From NCBI GenBank assembly GCA_002727755.1, contig PBXX01000067.1, positions 1-5,969 of the forward strand: a stretch of DNA of 5,969 nucleotides, read 5' to 3'. Positions 1 through 5,969 of the stretch are shown piece by piece. The first letter of the stretch is position 1. The number at the start of each line of letters is the position of its first letter. The notes beneath the pieces were generated by a model that was given only the letters and a program-made list of their open reading frames with translations, had not been told where the DNA came from and ran no database searches. This stretch comes from Gammaproteobacteria bacterium. Its GTDB lineage: Bacteria > Pseudomonadota > Gammaproteobacteria > Pseudomonadales > Pseudohongiellaceae. The translations under genes and the position numbers were made by a program.

Positions 1-513
1 GGAACAATAACACTAGTATGGAAAATGAAGTTAGCAGATATGGTTGCTAAGCATGCGGCCCCTCTGGGCGCTTGGTTTTCTTTCGTTACATTGGCTACTG
101 GCTCATTATGGGGGAGTGTCATGTGGGGTACTTGGTGGGAATGGACCGATGCAAGATTAGTATCAATGTTATTTCAGTTCTTTTTATTATTAAGTGTGGT
201 CGCTCTCCGCTCGGCAATAGAAGATCCTGATAAGTCAGCGAAAGCTTGTGCGCTTCTGTCAATTGTCGGTTGCATTAATGTTGTCATTATTAAATATTCA
301 GTAGAGTGGTGGAATGTACTGCATCAGCCCTCTAGTCCGCTATCAACTTCAAATGAAAGCGCAAACGGTCCAGAATTTTGGATGGCGACTGGTGTAATGA
401 TACTTGCTGTCTATCTATTTTTTATAGTCAGCCTTACACTAGCAACAAGAAATGAGATTTTACAGAGGGAGCGGCGCTCCCAGTGGGTACAAGAGATTGT
501 TAGAACAAGTTAA
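1..513 (+). CDS. ccmC: CcmC, heme handling protein of cytochrome c maturation (3' part, 5' end outside window)
   Basis: The reading frame is open from base 1 and ends at TAA 511-513, giving 170 residues. E. coli CcmC has about 245, so roughly the first 80 are missing, including the first heme-ligand histidine. CcmC is an inner-membrane protein that, with CcmD, attaches heme to the CcmE histidine on the periplasmic side. Seen here: a LVWKMKLAD stretch matching E. coli LVWQMKMAN, the tryptophan-rich WWD motif (WGTWWEWTDARL, bases 124-159), LRSAIEDP, and IIKYSVEWWNVLHQ, whose His (bases 322-324) aligns with the second heme-ligand histidine (His184 in E. coli). The end ILQRERRSQWV is also typical. 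Several membrane helices are evident. Oddities: the WWD motif carries an extra Thr between WxW and DARL, and the preceding WGKPM of relatives reads WGSVM. An ATG at 25 lies inside the gene and is not its start. Identity is secure; the meaning of the motif changes is open. Confidence 0.97.
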   Translation, partial: GTITLVWKMKLADMVAKHAAPLGAWFSFVTLATGSLWGSVMWGTWWEWTDARLVSMLFQFFLLLSVVALRSAIEDPDKSAKACALLSIVGCINVVIIKYSVEWWNVLHQPSSPLSTSNESANGPEFWMATGVMILAVYLFFIVSLTLATRNEILQRERRSQWVQEIVRTS

Positions 514-538
514 ATTAGGGGTGATAAATTAGGCAGAT

Positions 539-748
539 ATGCTCGAAGCAATTCAATTTTCCAGCTTAAGAGAATTCTTTGAAATGGGCGGCTATGCATT
601 TAACGTCTGGTCGGTATACGCAATTTTCGGCATTTTTGTATTAGTAAATATGCTTTTACCAATCCTTCGCAAGGAGAAGATAATCAAAGAGCTGAAACGT
701 AGAGCATCATTTGAAAAAGCTGAAACTGATTCTGTGCGTGAGCCGTAA
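539..748 (+). CDS. ccmD: CcmD, small membrane protein of the heme export step
   Basis: A 69-residue protein, a usual length for CcmD. In E. coli CcmD is needed to release heme-loaded CcmE from the CcmAB-CcmC complex. The family signature is visible: EFFEMGGYAFNVWSVY at residues 12-27, close to E. coli EFFAMGGYAFFVW and including the conserved Tyr19. One membrane helix follows (about residues 22-42), then a charged cytoplasmic tail rich in Lys, Arg and Glu. The ATG at 539 is preferred because an AGG at 531-533 sits 5 bases upstream and because the residues before MGGYAF align with relatives. An in-frame ATG at 584 would remove the conserved EFF segment. It lies 25 bases after ccmC and 28 bases before the chosen ccmE start. 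Recognition rests on the motif and on gene order. Confidence 0.94.
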   Translation: MLEAIQFSSLREFFEMGGYAFNVWSVYAIFGIFVLVNMLLPILRKEKIIKELKRRASFEKAETDSVREP

Positions 749-766
749 TAGCTTTATACAGAATCC

Positions 767-771
767 GGGAG
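767..771 (+). promoter_or_regulatory. Ribosome binding site deciding the ccmE start
   Basis: GGGAG stands 5 bases before the in-frame TTG at 777. It lies in the short gap after the ccmD stop, which supports initiation at this TTG and not at the upstream in-frame TTG (711) or GTG (738) inside ccmD. The same GGGAG, 5 bases, TTG arrangement precedes ccmI. Confidence 0.75.
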
Positions 772-776
772 TTAAG

Positions 777-1244
777 TTGAAAATACATCGCAAAAAAAAA
801 CTTGGAGTAATTTTGTTCGTCGCCGCAGGGCTGAGTGCAACAGTCGGATTGACCTTATTCGCTCTGGGTCAAAATATGAATATGTTTTATACGCCTTCAC
901 AGGTAGCTATGGGTGAAGTAGAGACTGGTCGCCGTTTTCGCATCGGGGGAATGGTTAAGGAAGGCTCCTTTATATCCGAGTCGGATAGCCTGAAGGTGAG
1001 ATTTGAAACGACTGATTTTGTGCACGCGGTCCCTATCGAATATGAGGGAATTCTTCCGGATTTGTTTCGTGAGGGGCAAGGAATTGTCGCTGAGGGAAGT
1101 GTTGATTCCAGAGGCGTTTTCAGTGCGTCTAAAGTACTAGCTAAGCATGATGAAAATTATATGTCGCAAGAAGTGAAAGCAGCATTAGATGCTGCCGATG
1201 CGGTGAAGTCTAATACTTCCTTACAAAATATTTCGGAAAGATAG
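777..1244 (+). CDS. ccmE: CcmE, periplasmic heme chaperone (TTG start)
   Basis: CcmE takes heme from CcmC covalently on a histidine and passes it to CcmF. The predicted protein has 155 residues, as expected for the family: a basic cytoplasmic start (MKIHRKKK), one membrane anchor (about 10-30), then the periplasmic beta-barrel domain. Conserved stretches are FYTPSQV (37-43), RIGGMV (55-60), YEGILPDLFREGQG (89-102) and LAKHDENY (121-128). His124 is the covalent heme site (His130 in E. coli) and Tyr128 the axial ligand (Tyr134). The frame stays open back to TTG 711 inside ccmD, giving up to 177 residues. The extra residues have no counterpart in the family, and TTG 777 has a GGGAG site 5 bases upstream and begins exactly where relatives begin (MNIRRKNR in E. 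coli). The stop TAG abuts the ccmF ATG, so the two are probably translationally coupled. Confidence 0.97.
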   Translation: MKIHRKKKLGVILFVAAGLSATVGLTLFALGQNMNMFYTPSQVAMGEVETGRRFRIGGMVKEGSFISESDSLKVRFETTDFVHAVPIEYEGILPDLFREGQGIVAEGSVDSRGVFSASKVLAKHDENYMSQEVKAALDAADAVKSNTSLQNISER

Positions 1245-3236
1245 ATGGTTCCTGAACTCGGGCAGTTTTCGCTAATTTTGGCACTGTGTTTAAGTATTCT
1301 ACTCGGTACCATTCCCATCGTAGGAGCAGAAAAAAGTAATGCCCTTTGGATGAGTCTCGCGAGGCCTCTGGCTGCCGGTGTCTTTGTGTTTTTGGCAGTT
1401 TCACTTGTGTTGCTGGCATACGCATTCGTCACAGATGACTTTTCCGTGCAGATTGTCGCCGCTCAGTCAAATTCTTTGTTACCGATGCGCTACAAAATCA
1501 CTGCTTTATGGGGAGGGCACGAGGGGTCCTTCCTGTTGTGGACTTTCATGCTTGCGGGTTGGATGTTAGCAGTTAGTATTTACAGTAAAAGCATGCCAGT
1601 GCAATTTGTTGCCAGAGTGCTTGGCGTGTTAGGTGTCTTATGTGTTTGCTACATATTATTTATGTTGGCAACCTCTAATCCGTTCGACAGAGTTACTCCA
1701 TTGCCGCCTGTAGATGGTTCAGATTTGAATACGGCGTTACAAGATTTTGGATTCATCGTACACCCACCCACTTTATATATGGGCTATGTCGGATTTTCGG
1801 TGGTATTTGCGTTTGCGATCGCGGCGTTACTCAGTGGTAGATTAGATTCAGCGTGGGCCCGCTGGTCAAGGCCATGGGCAAATGTAGCATGGGCTATTTT
1901 AACGATAGGCATTGCTCTTGGCAGTTGGTGGGCTTACTACGAATTAGGTTGGGGAGGATGGTGGGCGTGGGATCCGGTTGAAAATCCACCATTGATTACA
2001 TGGCTGTTTGGGACAGCTTTAATCCACTCCCTAGCCGTTACTGAAAAACGAGGAGTTTTTAAAAGCTGGACCGTTTTACTAGCCATTCTCGCTTTCGCTG
2101 GAAGTTTACTAGGGACCTTTATTACTCGCTCGGGTTTATTAACTTCGGTTCACGCGTTTGCTAGCGATCCTACGAGGGGCGTTTTCATATTAGGTATCCT
2201 ATTGCTAACAGTGGGAGGAGCGCTGCTGCTCTACGCTGTTCGCGCTCCCCTTATGAAGAGTAGTTTAGGTTTTTCGTTGGTTTCACGAGAAATTTTTCTT
2301 CTTATAAACAACGTGCTGCTCGTAGTTTCAGCGGCCTCCATATTTTTGGGAACTTTATTTCCTATGGTTTATCAGGCCCTTACTGATGACTTAATCTCGA
2401 TTGGTCCTCCGTATTTCAATGCGATATTTGTTCCTTTGATGATTATACTCGTAGTTTTTCTGGGCATTGGCCCGATGAGTAGGTGGAAGAAGACTTCCAT
2501 GGAGTATCTGATTCGGCAGGTTTCACGAGTCTTTTTAGCCAGCTTGTTTTTAGGTCTTTGTCTGCCGCTTGGAATCCTGTTGGAGTTTTCTTTGGCTGCA
2601 ACAATTTGCGTCAGTCTAGCGTCTTGGATTTTGCTTACTATTGGTAAGGACTTAAAGAACAAGCTTGCCAATAAACCTTCCTTAAGATCGGGTCTTTCTT
2701 CTTTGTCTTCGAGTTACGTAGGTATGGTTTTGGCGCACACTGGAATTTCAGTCATGTTAATTGGCGCCGGGTTGACCACTTACTTTAGTCTTGAGAGAAG
2801 TATCTTGCTTGGTCCAGGCGAGCAGGTAGAGTTAGGCTCATACGCTTTTATATTCAATGGTCATGAGGAAATACGTGGCCCTAACTACATTGGTGATCGC
2901 GCCAACATAATCGTTCTGCGAAACGGCAGTGAGATTGAGACTCTATATCCCGAAAGGCGGATTTATCTGGCGTCAGGGACGCCTTCCACAGAAATGGCAA
3001 TAGATGCTGGCCTTTTGCGAGATTTGTTTGTTACGCTGGGAGAAGAGAAAGAGGGCGGTTCCTGGTCGATGACAGTATATGTCAAGCCGTTTGTGCGCTG
3101 GATATGGCTTGGAGCCATATTTATGGCAATGGGCGGTACGATTGCGGCTATAGATAAGCGGTATCGATTGTTGCGAAGGCGTAAAATCGAAAAAAGTAAG
3201 GAAAGAGAAGTTGCAGCCGATCTTGCCGCAACATAA
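1245..3236 (+). CDS. ccmF: CcmF, heme lyase core subunit
   Basis: CcmF is the large inner-membrane subunit that receives heme from CcmE and, with CcmH and CcmI, attaches it to the CXXCH of apocytochrome c. It has 663 residues (E. coli 647) and many membrane helices throughout. Visible landmarks: WGGHEGSFLLW (89-99), HPPTLYMGYVGFS (173-185), WWD motif GWGGWWAWDPVEN (235-247), ALIHSLAVTEKRG (258-270), TRSGLLTSVHAF (294-305), LAHTG (496-500) and KPFVRWIWLG (614-623) near the end. His173, His261 and His303 fall at the same numbers as three functional E. coli histidines, and His498 matches the fourth (His491). The periplasmic domain carrying LYPERRIY (567-574) precedes the last helix. Oddity: relatives read VENASFMPWL after the motif, whereas this one reads VENPPLITWL. 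The ATG follows the ccmE stop with no gap, with GGAAAG at 1235-1240 as a likely ribosome site. The frame is intact. Confidence 0.98.
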   Translation: MVPELGQFSLILALCLSILLGTIPIVGAEKSNALWMSLARPLAAGVFVFLAVSLVLLAYAFVTDDFSVQIVAAQSNSLLPMRYKITALWGGHEGSFLLWTFMLAGWMLAVSIYSKSMPVQFVARVLGVLGVLCVCYILFMLATSNPFDRVTPLPPVDGSDLNTALQDFGFIVHPPTLYMGYVGFSVVFAFAIAALLSGRLDSAWARWSRPWANVAWAILTIGIALGSWWAYYELGWGGWWAWDPVENPPLITWLFGTALIHSLAVTEKRGVFKSWTVLLAILAFAGSLLGTFITRSGLLTSVHAFASDPTRGVFILGILLLTVGGALLLYAVRAPLMKSSLGFSLVSREIFLLINNVLLVVSAASIFLGTLFPMVYQALTDDLISIGPPYFNAIFVPLMIILVVFLGIGPMSRWKKTSMEYLIRQVSRVFLASLFLGLCLPLGILLEFSLAATICVSLASWILLTIGKDLKNKLANKPSLRSGLSSLSSSYVGMVLAHTGISVMLIGAGLTTYFSLERSILLGPGEQVELGSYAFIFNGHEEIRGPNYIGDRANIIVLRNGSEIETLYPERRIYLASGTPSTEMAIDAGLLRDLFVTLGEEKEGGSWSMTVYVKPFVRWIWLGAIFMAMGGTIAAIDKRYRLLRRRKIEKSKEREVAADLAAT

Positions 3237-3244
3237 CAAGTATC

Positions 3245-3778
3245 ATGAGTCGACTTAAATTTTTTATTCCAGCCCTGTGTTTTATAGCCCTTGGCGGACT
3301 GCTCTGGCGAGGACTTTACCTAGACACTCGAACCTTGCCCTCAATGTTGATCGACAAACAGATGCCAAAGTTTTCCTTGGAGACCATTGGAGGTGCCATT
3401 GTAACTAACGAAGATCTCCCGGAGCAGATCTTCTTATTGAATGTATGGGGAAGCTATTGCTTGCCGTGCTTAGTTGAGCACCCAACGTTCATGCGTTTGT
3501 CAGAAGAGGGAGAGATACCAGTAGTGGGAATAAATTACAAGGACCGCAATGACCTTGCAAAAGGTTGGCTTGAAACCAACGGTAATCCCTTCGCTTATAG
3601 CATTGAAGATGAGAATGGGCGCTTCGGTATTGATCTGGGCGTTTATGGTGCACCTGAAACCTATCTAGTGGATTCGGAAGGTGTGATTCGATATCGGCAT
3701 GTGAGTGTGCTCGACGAAAAGGTTTGGCAAGAAGAATTTTTGCCGGCAATTGAAGAGCTGAGATTGGAGTCTAATTAG
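3245..3778 (+). CDS. ccmG: CcmG (DsbE), periplasmic thioredoxin-like reductant
   Basis: CcmG is a membrane-tethered thioredoxin-fold protein that draws electrons from DsbD/CcdA and keeps apocytochrome c cysteines (directly or through CcmH) reduced. The 177-residue protein has an N-terminal anchor (about 5-25), then the thioredoxin domain: PKFSLETIGG (41-50), LLNVWGSYCLPCLVEHP (64-80) with active-site Cys72 and Cys75, VVGINYKD (93-100), and LGVYGAPETYLVD (131-143), where Pro137 is the expected cis-proline. GVIRYRH (146-152) is also typical. The GVYGAPET loop and NYKD identify CcmG over other thioredoxin-like proteins. Oddity: the residue before the first Cys is Tyr, where the family and thioredoxins in general have Trp. 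It starts 8 bases after ccmF without a convincing ribosome site, so coupling to ccmF translation is likely (inference). DsbE is the alternative name. Confidence 0.96.
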   Translation: MSRLKFFIPALCFIALGGLLWRGLYLDTRTLPSMLIDKQMPKFSLETIGGAIVTNEDLPEQIFLLNVWGSYCLPCLVEHPTFMRLSEEGEIPVVGINYKDRNDLAKGWLETNGNPFAYSIEDENGRFGIDLGVYGAPETYLVDSEGVIRYRHVSVLDEKVWQEEFLPAIEELRLESN

Positions 3779-3789
3779 GTGCCCTGCTT

Positions 3790-4269
3790 ATGAGGCGAAT
3801 GAGCTTCAACAATCTTTTTCTAACGTCAATGAGTGTGTTTTTGTTAATCACACAACCGAATATTTATGCTCAGGTCGACACTTTTGAGTTTGACAATGAC
3901 GAGCAACAAGGTCGGTTTAGGCAATTATCCAACGAGTTGAGATGCCCCATGTGTCAAAATACCAATTTGTCTGGTTCTACTGGTGGCGTGGCGGAAGACT
4001 TGAGGCGTGAAATCCACCGCATGATCCTTGAGGGAATGTCTAACGAAGAAATCGAGCAATTTATGTTTGAAAGGTACGGTGATTTCATATTTTACAAACC
4101 GCGTTTGCGAGCAGAGACGATTCTCCTCTGGTTCGGACCACTCTTATTTTTGATTATTGGTGGCTTTATAGCCTATGGTATATTTCGACGAGCGAATTCA
4201 GTTGATCGAGCAACTGTCGATCTCGATGAAGAACAAGAAGCTAAGCTAAACGAGTTGGTCGGCAAGTAG
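3790..4269 (+). CDS. ccmH: CcmH, thiol-disulfide subunit of the heme lyase
   Basis: CcmH, called CycL or the N-terminal half of CcmH in some species, handles the apocytochrome disulfide next to CcmF/CcmI. The 159 residues comprise a signal peptide (cleavage likely after IYA, residue 27), a small three-helix periplasmic domain, one membrane helix (about 111-130) and a short acidic tail. The signature LRCPMCQN is at 50-57 with redox Cys52 and Cys55, followed by DLRREI (70-75), ILEGMSNEEI (79-88) and RYGDFIFYKPR (95-105). Between CXXC and DLR the usual ADSN-type segment reads LSGSTGG. The ATG at 3790 is chosen over the ATG at 3799 because AGGTG (3777-3781), overlapping the ccmG stop, lies 8 bases upstream. 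There is no C-terminal TPR extension, which is supplied by the next gene, unlike the fused E. coli CcmH. Confidence 0.96.
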   Translation: MRRMSFNNLFLTSMSVFLLITQPNIYAQVDTFEFDNDEQQGRFRQLSNELRCPMCQNTNLSGSTGGVAEDLRREIHRMILEGMSNEEIEQFMFERYGDFIFYKPRLRAETILLWFGPLLFLIIGGFIAYGIFRRANSVDRATVDLDEEQEAKLNELVGK

Positions 4270-4276
4270 CTTAATT

Positions 4277-4281
4277 GGGAG
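4277..4281 (+). promoter_or_regulatory. Ribosome binding site deciding the ccmI start
   Basis: GGGAG (within GGGAGAAG) precedes TTG 4287 by 5 bases. This favours 4287 over the in-frame TTG at 4275, whose third base is the first G of this site and which has only a weak GGCAAG upstream. Spacing and start codon repeat those of ccmE. Confidence 0.7.
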
Positions 4282-4286
4282 AAGAT

Positions 4287-5567
4287 TTGTTCTGGATATT
4301 AACAGCAGCCCTCTTTACATCGGCGATGCTCTTCGTATTGGTTCCCTTATTGCGAAAGTCTGATTTGTCGGAAGACGGAGAGAAAGTGCGTAATGAAGCA
4401 AATATCTCCCTGTTTAAGGAAAGAGAACAAGAGCTAGAAGCAGAATTGGCCGCAAAGAGTATTGACGTCAAACAATTTAACTCGTTACTTATAGAATTGA
4501 AACAGAACCTTTTATCAGATGTAGTTGACGAAAGTGTTCAATCTATTTCATCTAAAAGAATAAAAAAGACCCAAGGGAAAAGGTTAACTAATAATAAAAG
4601 CGCGCGGGAAAAGTTTTTAACTTGGAATATTGGGTTTCCCATACTGCTGACCTTCCTTATCCCCTTGCTGGCTTATAGTCTATACGACCGCTGGGGATAT
4701 ATTGACGAAGTTGAAATGATGGATTTATACCAAAGAACCGTGCAAAACGTGGATGATCTCGAGGAGGCTCAAGCGCTCATTGTTAGCCTTGGGCAGGCCG
4801 TTCAAAAAGACGATGGTCAGCCATGGGCATGGTATTTCCTTGGGGAGAACTTTTCTAACATCGGTATGTTTAACGAAGCGGAAATAGCGTATGCCCGATC
4901 AGCTGACTTATTTGACGCGACTCCGGAAAAAGCGTTGGTCCTCGGAAGAGTGGCCATGGTTAAGTATATCAATTCAGATCTGCAGCTAACGCCCGAGGTG
5001 ACGGGTGTCATTGATGAAGCTCGTGCAATAAATCCCAATGAAATTACTATACTTCAATTGTTAGCATCTGACGCGTCGTCAAATGAAGACTATGCCGCCG
5101 CAATTAGCTATTGGCGATTGTTAATTCAGGCAGACCCCAACTCTCAACAGGCGCAGACTCTTAGGGCTAACATTACTGCCGCACAACAGATACTAGCCCA
5201 GCAGTCGCCGTCATCTGAAGAGGGTCCGGTGATTGACGTGACCGTTTCTCTAGCCGATGATTTAGAACTTAATAGTAGTCTGAGAGTCTTCATAGCAGCA
5301 AGAAACGCCGATAGGGAGGGTATGCCGCCCCTGGCGGCGACCGATCTTGTGGTTGGTAATCTGCCTATGACGGTTCGACTTGATAACTCTTCTGCTGTTG
5401 GACCTTTTAATTTAGCTTCGGCGGAAAATGTTTATGTGTCCGCATTAGTATCCCAAGCCGGAATCGCCGCTCCCCAGTCTGGTGATTATCGAGTAGTATC
5501 TGAGAGTTTTTCGCACAATAACGAGCAAGCTGAAATTAGTCTCATTATTTCTGAAACAGTAAACTAA
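4287..5567 (+). CDS. ccmI: CcmI, apocytochrome c chaperone with TPR region (TTG start)
   Basis: CcmI binds the C-terminal part of apocytochrome c and brings it to the CcmF/CcmH lyase. With the TTG at 4287 the protein has 426 residues. In order: membrane helix 1 (about 2-22, FWILTAALF onward), a cytoplasmic loop with NISLFKEREQELEAEL (39-54, charged, probably helical or coiled) and a very basic stretch (89-109), membrane helix 2 (112-132), a periplasmic TPR region (about 178-296, with PWAWYFLGENF and FNEAEIAYARSADL), an Ala/Gln-rich linker, and a C-terminal beta domain (about 314-424) with LRVFIAARN, MPPLA, and a GIAAPQSGDY segment like the SGxAxxQxGDL of relatives. This corresponds to the long Pseudomonas CcmI and to the C-terminal part of E. 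coli CcmH. TTG 4275 would add four residues; 4287 fits the ribosome site and the family start (M-FW) better. It is 17 bases after ccmH and is the last ccm gene. Confidence 0.95.
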   Translation: MFWILTAALFTSAMLFVLVPLLRKSDLSEDGEKVRNEANISLFKEREQELEAELAAKSIDVKQFNSLLIELKQNLLSDVVDESVQSISSKRIKKTQGKRLTNNKSAREKFLTWNIGFPILLTFLIPLLAYSLYDRWGYIDEVEMMDLYQRTVQNVDDLEEAQALIVSLGQAVQKDDGQPWAWYFLGENFSNIGMFNEAEIAYARSADLFDATPEKALVLGRVAMVKYINSDLQLTPEVTGVIDEARAINPNEITILQLLASDASSNEDYAAAISYWRLLIQADPNSQQAQTLRANITAAQQILAQQSPSSEEGPVIDVTVSLADDLELNSSLRVFIAARNADREGMPPLAATDLVVGNLPMTVRLDNSSAVGPFNLASAENVYVSALVSQAGIAAPQSGDYRVVSESFSHNNEQAEISLIISETVN

Positions 5568-5589
5568 CCATAGCTATCTAAAATCTTTT

Positions 5590-5969
5590 ATGTACTGGGG
5601 CGAATTCTTCACAATAGCTATAGCTCACCTGTTTGCGGTAGCATCTCCTGGGCCGGATTTTGCGGTCGTAACTCGTCAATGTATTACATCTGGCACGAAG
5701 GCAGGAATTTGGACGAGCCTTGGGGTTGGGTTTGGGATTCTCCTTCATGTCACCTACTGCATATTCGGTGTGGCACTACTTATCTCTCAGTCATCTTTTT
5801 TATTTAATGCAATGAAGTATCTTGCTGGTGCCTACTTAATCTATCTCGGAGCTCAATCTGTAAGAGCTTTTATAGAAAGTGTGGAACATTCATATGTTGA
5901 GCAAGCGACCTCAGAGCAGAGTGTGCGGAAGGCTTTTATGTTAGGGTTTCTAACAAATGGGCTAAACCC
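5590..5969 (+). CDS. LysE/RhtB-family amino acid exporter (5' part, runs off the right edge)
   Basis: The open frame starts at ATG 5590 and continues to the window edge, giving 126 complete codons of a protein usually about 200-210 residues long. The family's N-terminal signature is clear: HLFAVASPGPDFAVVTRQ (13-30), then TSGTKAGIWTSLGVGFGI (33-50), LAGAYLIYLGAQS (78-90) and GFLTNGLNP (119 to the edge), matching the GFLTNxLNPK motif. Helices are evident at about 6-26, 40-65 and 70-93, with a charged loop (about 95-112) before the next helix. The family exports amino acids such as lysine, homoserine, threonine or leucine, or other small metabolites; the substrate cannot be told here. It lies 22 bases after ccmI on the same strand, with no terminator seen between, so read-through from the ccm operon is possible. 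No ribosome site is obvious: the bases before the ATG are T-rich. It is not a known part of cytochrome c maturation. Confidence 0.92.
   Translation, partial: MYWGEFFTIAIAHLFAVASPGPDFAVVTRQCITSGTKAGIWTSLGVGFGILLHVTYCIFGVALLISQSSFLFNAMKYLAGAYLIYLGAQSVRAFIESVEHSYVEQATSEQSVRKAFMLGFLTNGLN

Noticed and set aside
25..27. ATG 25 as the start of a short CcmC
   Set aside because: The frame is open to the left edge and the residues before it match E. coli CcmC, so the gene begins outside the window.
711..776. In-frame N-terminal extension of CcmE from TTG 711, overlapping ccmD
   Set aside because: The added residues do not resemble any CcmE start, lie in ccmD coding sequence, and TTG 777 has a better ribosome site and gives the usual family length.
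897..1432. Open frames on the - strand across ccmE and early ccmF (also at 2372-2671, 2973-3239, 3489-3749, 4271-4471 and 4817-5038)
   Set aside because: They lie opposite well-recognised genes and their translations show no family motif or plausible protein character.
1378..1569. A 63-codon + strand frame within ccmF
   Set aside because: It is a shadow of ccmF in another frame, cysteine-rich and without motif; ccmF is clearly the coding frame.
5568..5589. Possible terminator between ccmI and the exporter gene
   Set aside because: There is a short T run but no GC-rich hairpin before it.
5570..5625. Palindrome ATAGCTAT occurring at 5570-5577 and again at 5614-5621
   Set aside because: It is only 8 bases long, and the second copy encodes Ile-Ala-Ile-Ala in the exporter's first helix. 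Chance is an adequate explanation and no operator can be claimed.

Overview
The window is a stretch of a cytochrome c maturation (System I, Ccm) operon. Every gene reads on the + strand, in the order ccmC (3' part only), ccmD, ccmE, ccmF, ccmG, ccmH, ccmI. The 5' part of a LysE/RhtB-family membrane exporter gene follows and runs off the right edge. No RNA gene, CRISPR array, mobile element, large repeat or clear terminator was seen. Coding density is nearly complete, and the longest gap between genes is 28 bases.

The source is most likely a gammaproteobacterium. The gene order, a separate short CcmH, and one long CcmI (membrane helices, TPR region and C-terminal periplasmic domain in a single polypeptide) fit that class, and the proteins resemble their E. 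coli and Pseudomonas counterparts. Base composition looks mid-40s percent GC by eye. Genus cannot be named from this; a marine or other free-living heterotroph is a guess.

Layout: 1-513 CcmC C-terminal about two thirds; 539-748 CcmD; 777-1244 CcmE (TTG start); 1245-3236 CcmF, starting on the base after the ccmE stop; 3245-3778 CcmG; 3790-4269 CcmH; 4287-5567 CcmI (TTG start); 5590-5969 LysE-family exporter, incomplete. The short gaps suggest one transcript for the ccm genes. ccmA and ccmB, the ABC transporter genes usually found before ccmC, would be expected just left of the window but are not visible.

How the genes work together (established for System I): CcmC with CcmD loads heme onto a histidine of the periplasmic chaperone CcmE. 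CcmE delivers it to CcmF. CcmG and CcmH keep the CXXCH cysteines of apocytochrome c reduced, and CcmI presents the apocytochrome. CcmF/H/I then form the thioether bonds.

The operon itself is well known, and I found no undescribed system. The points worth a second look are small departures from family motifs that are normally near-invariant (CcmC and CcmF WWD motifs, the CcmG active site, CcmH after its CXXC), and two TTG starts that share the same ribosome-binding geometry and change where ccmE and ccmI should be annotated.
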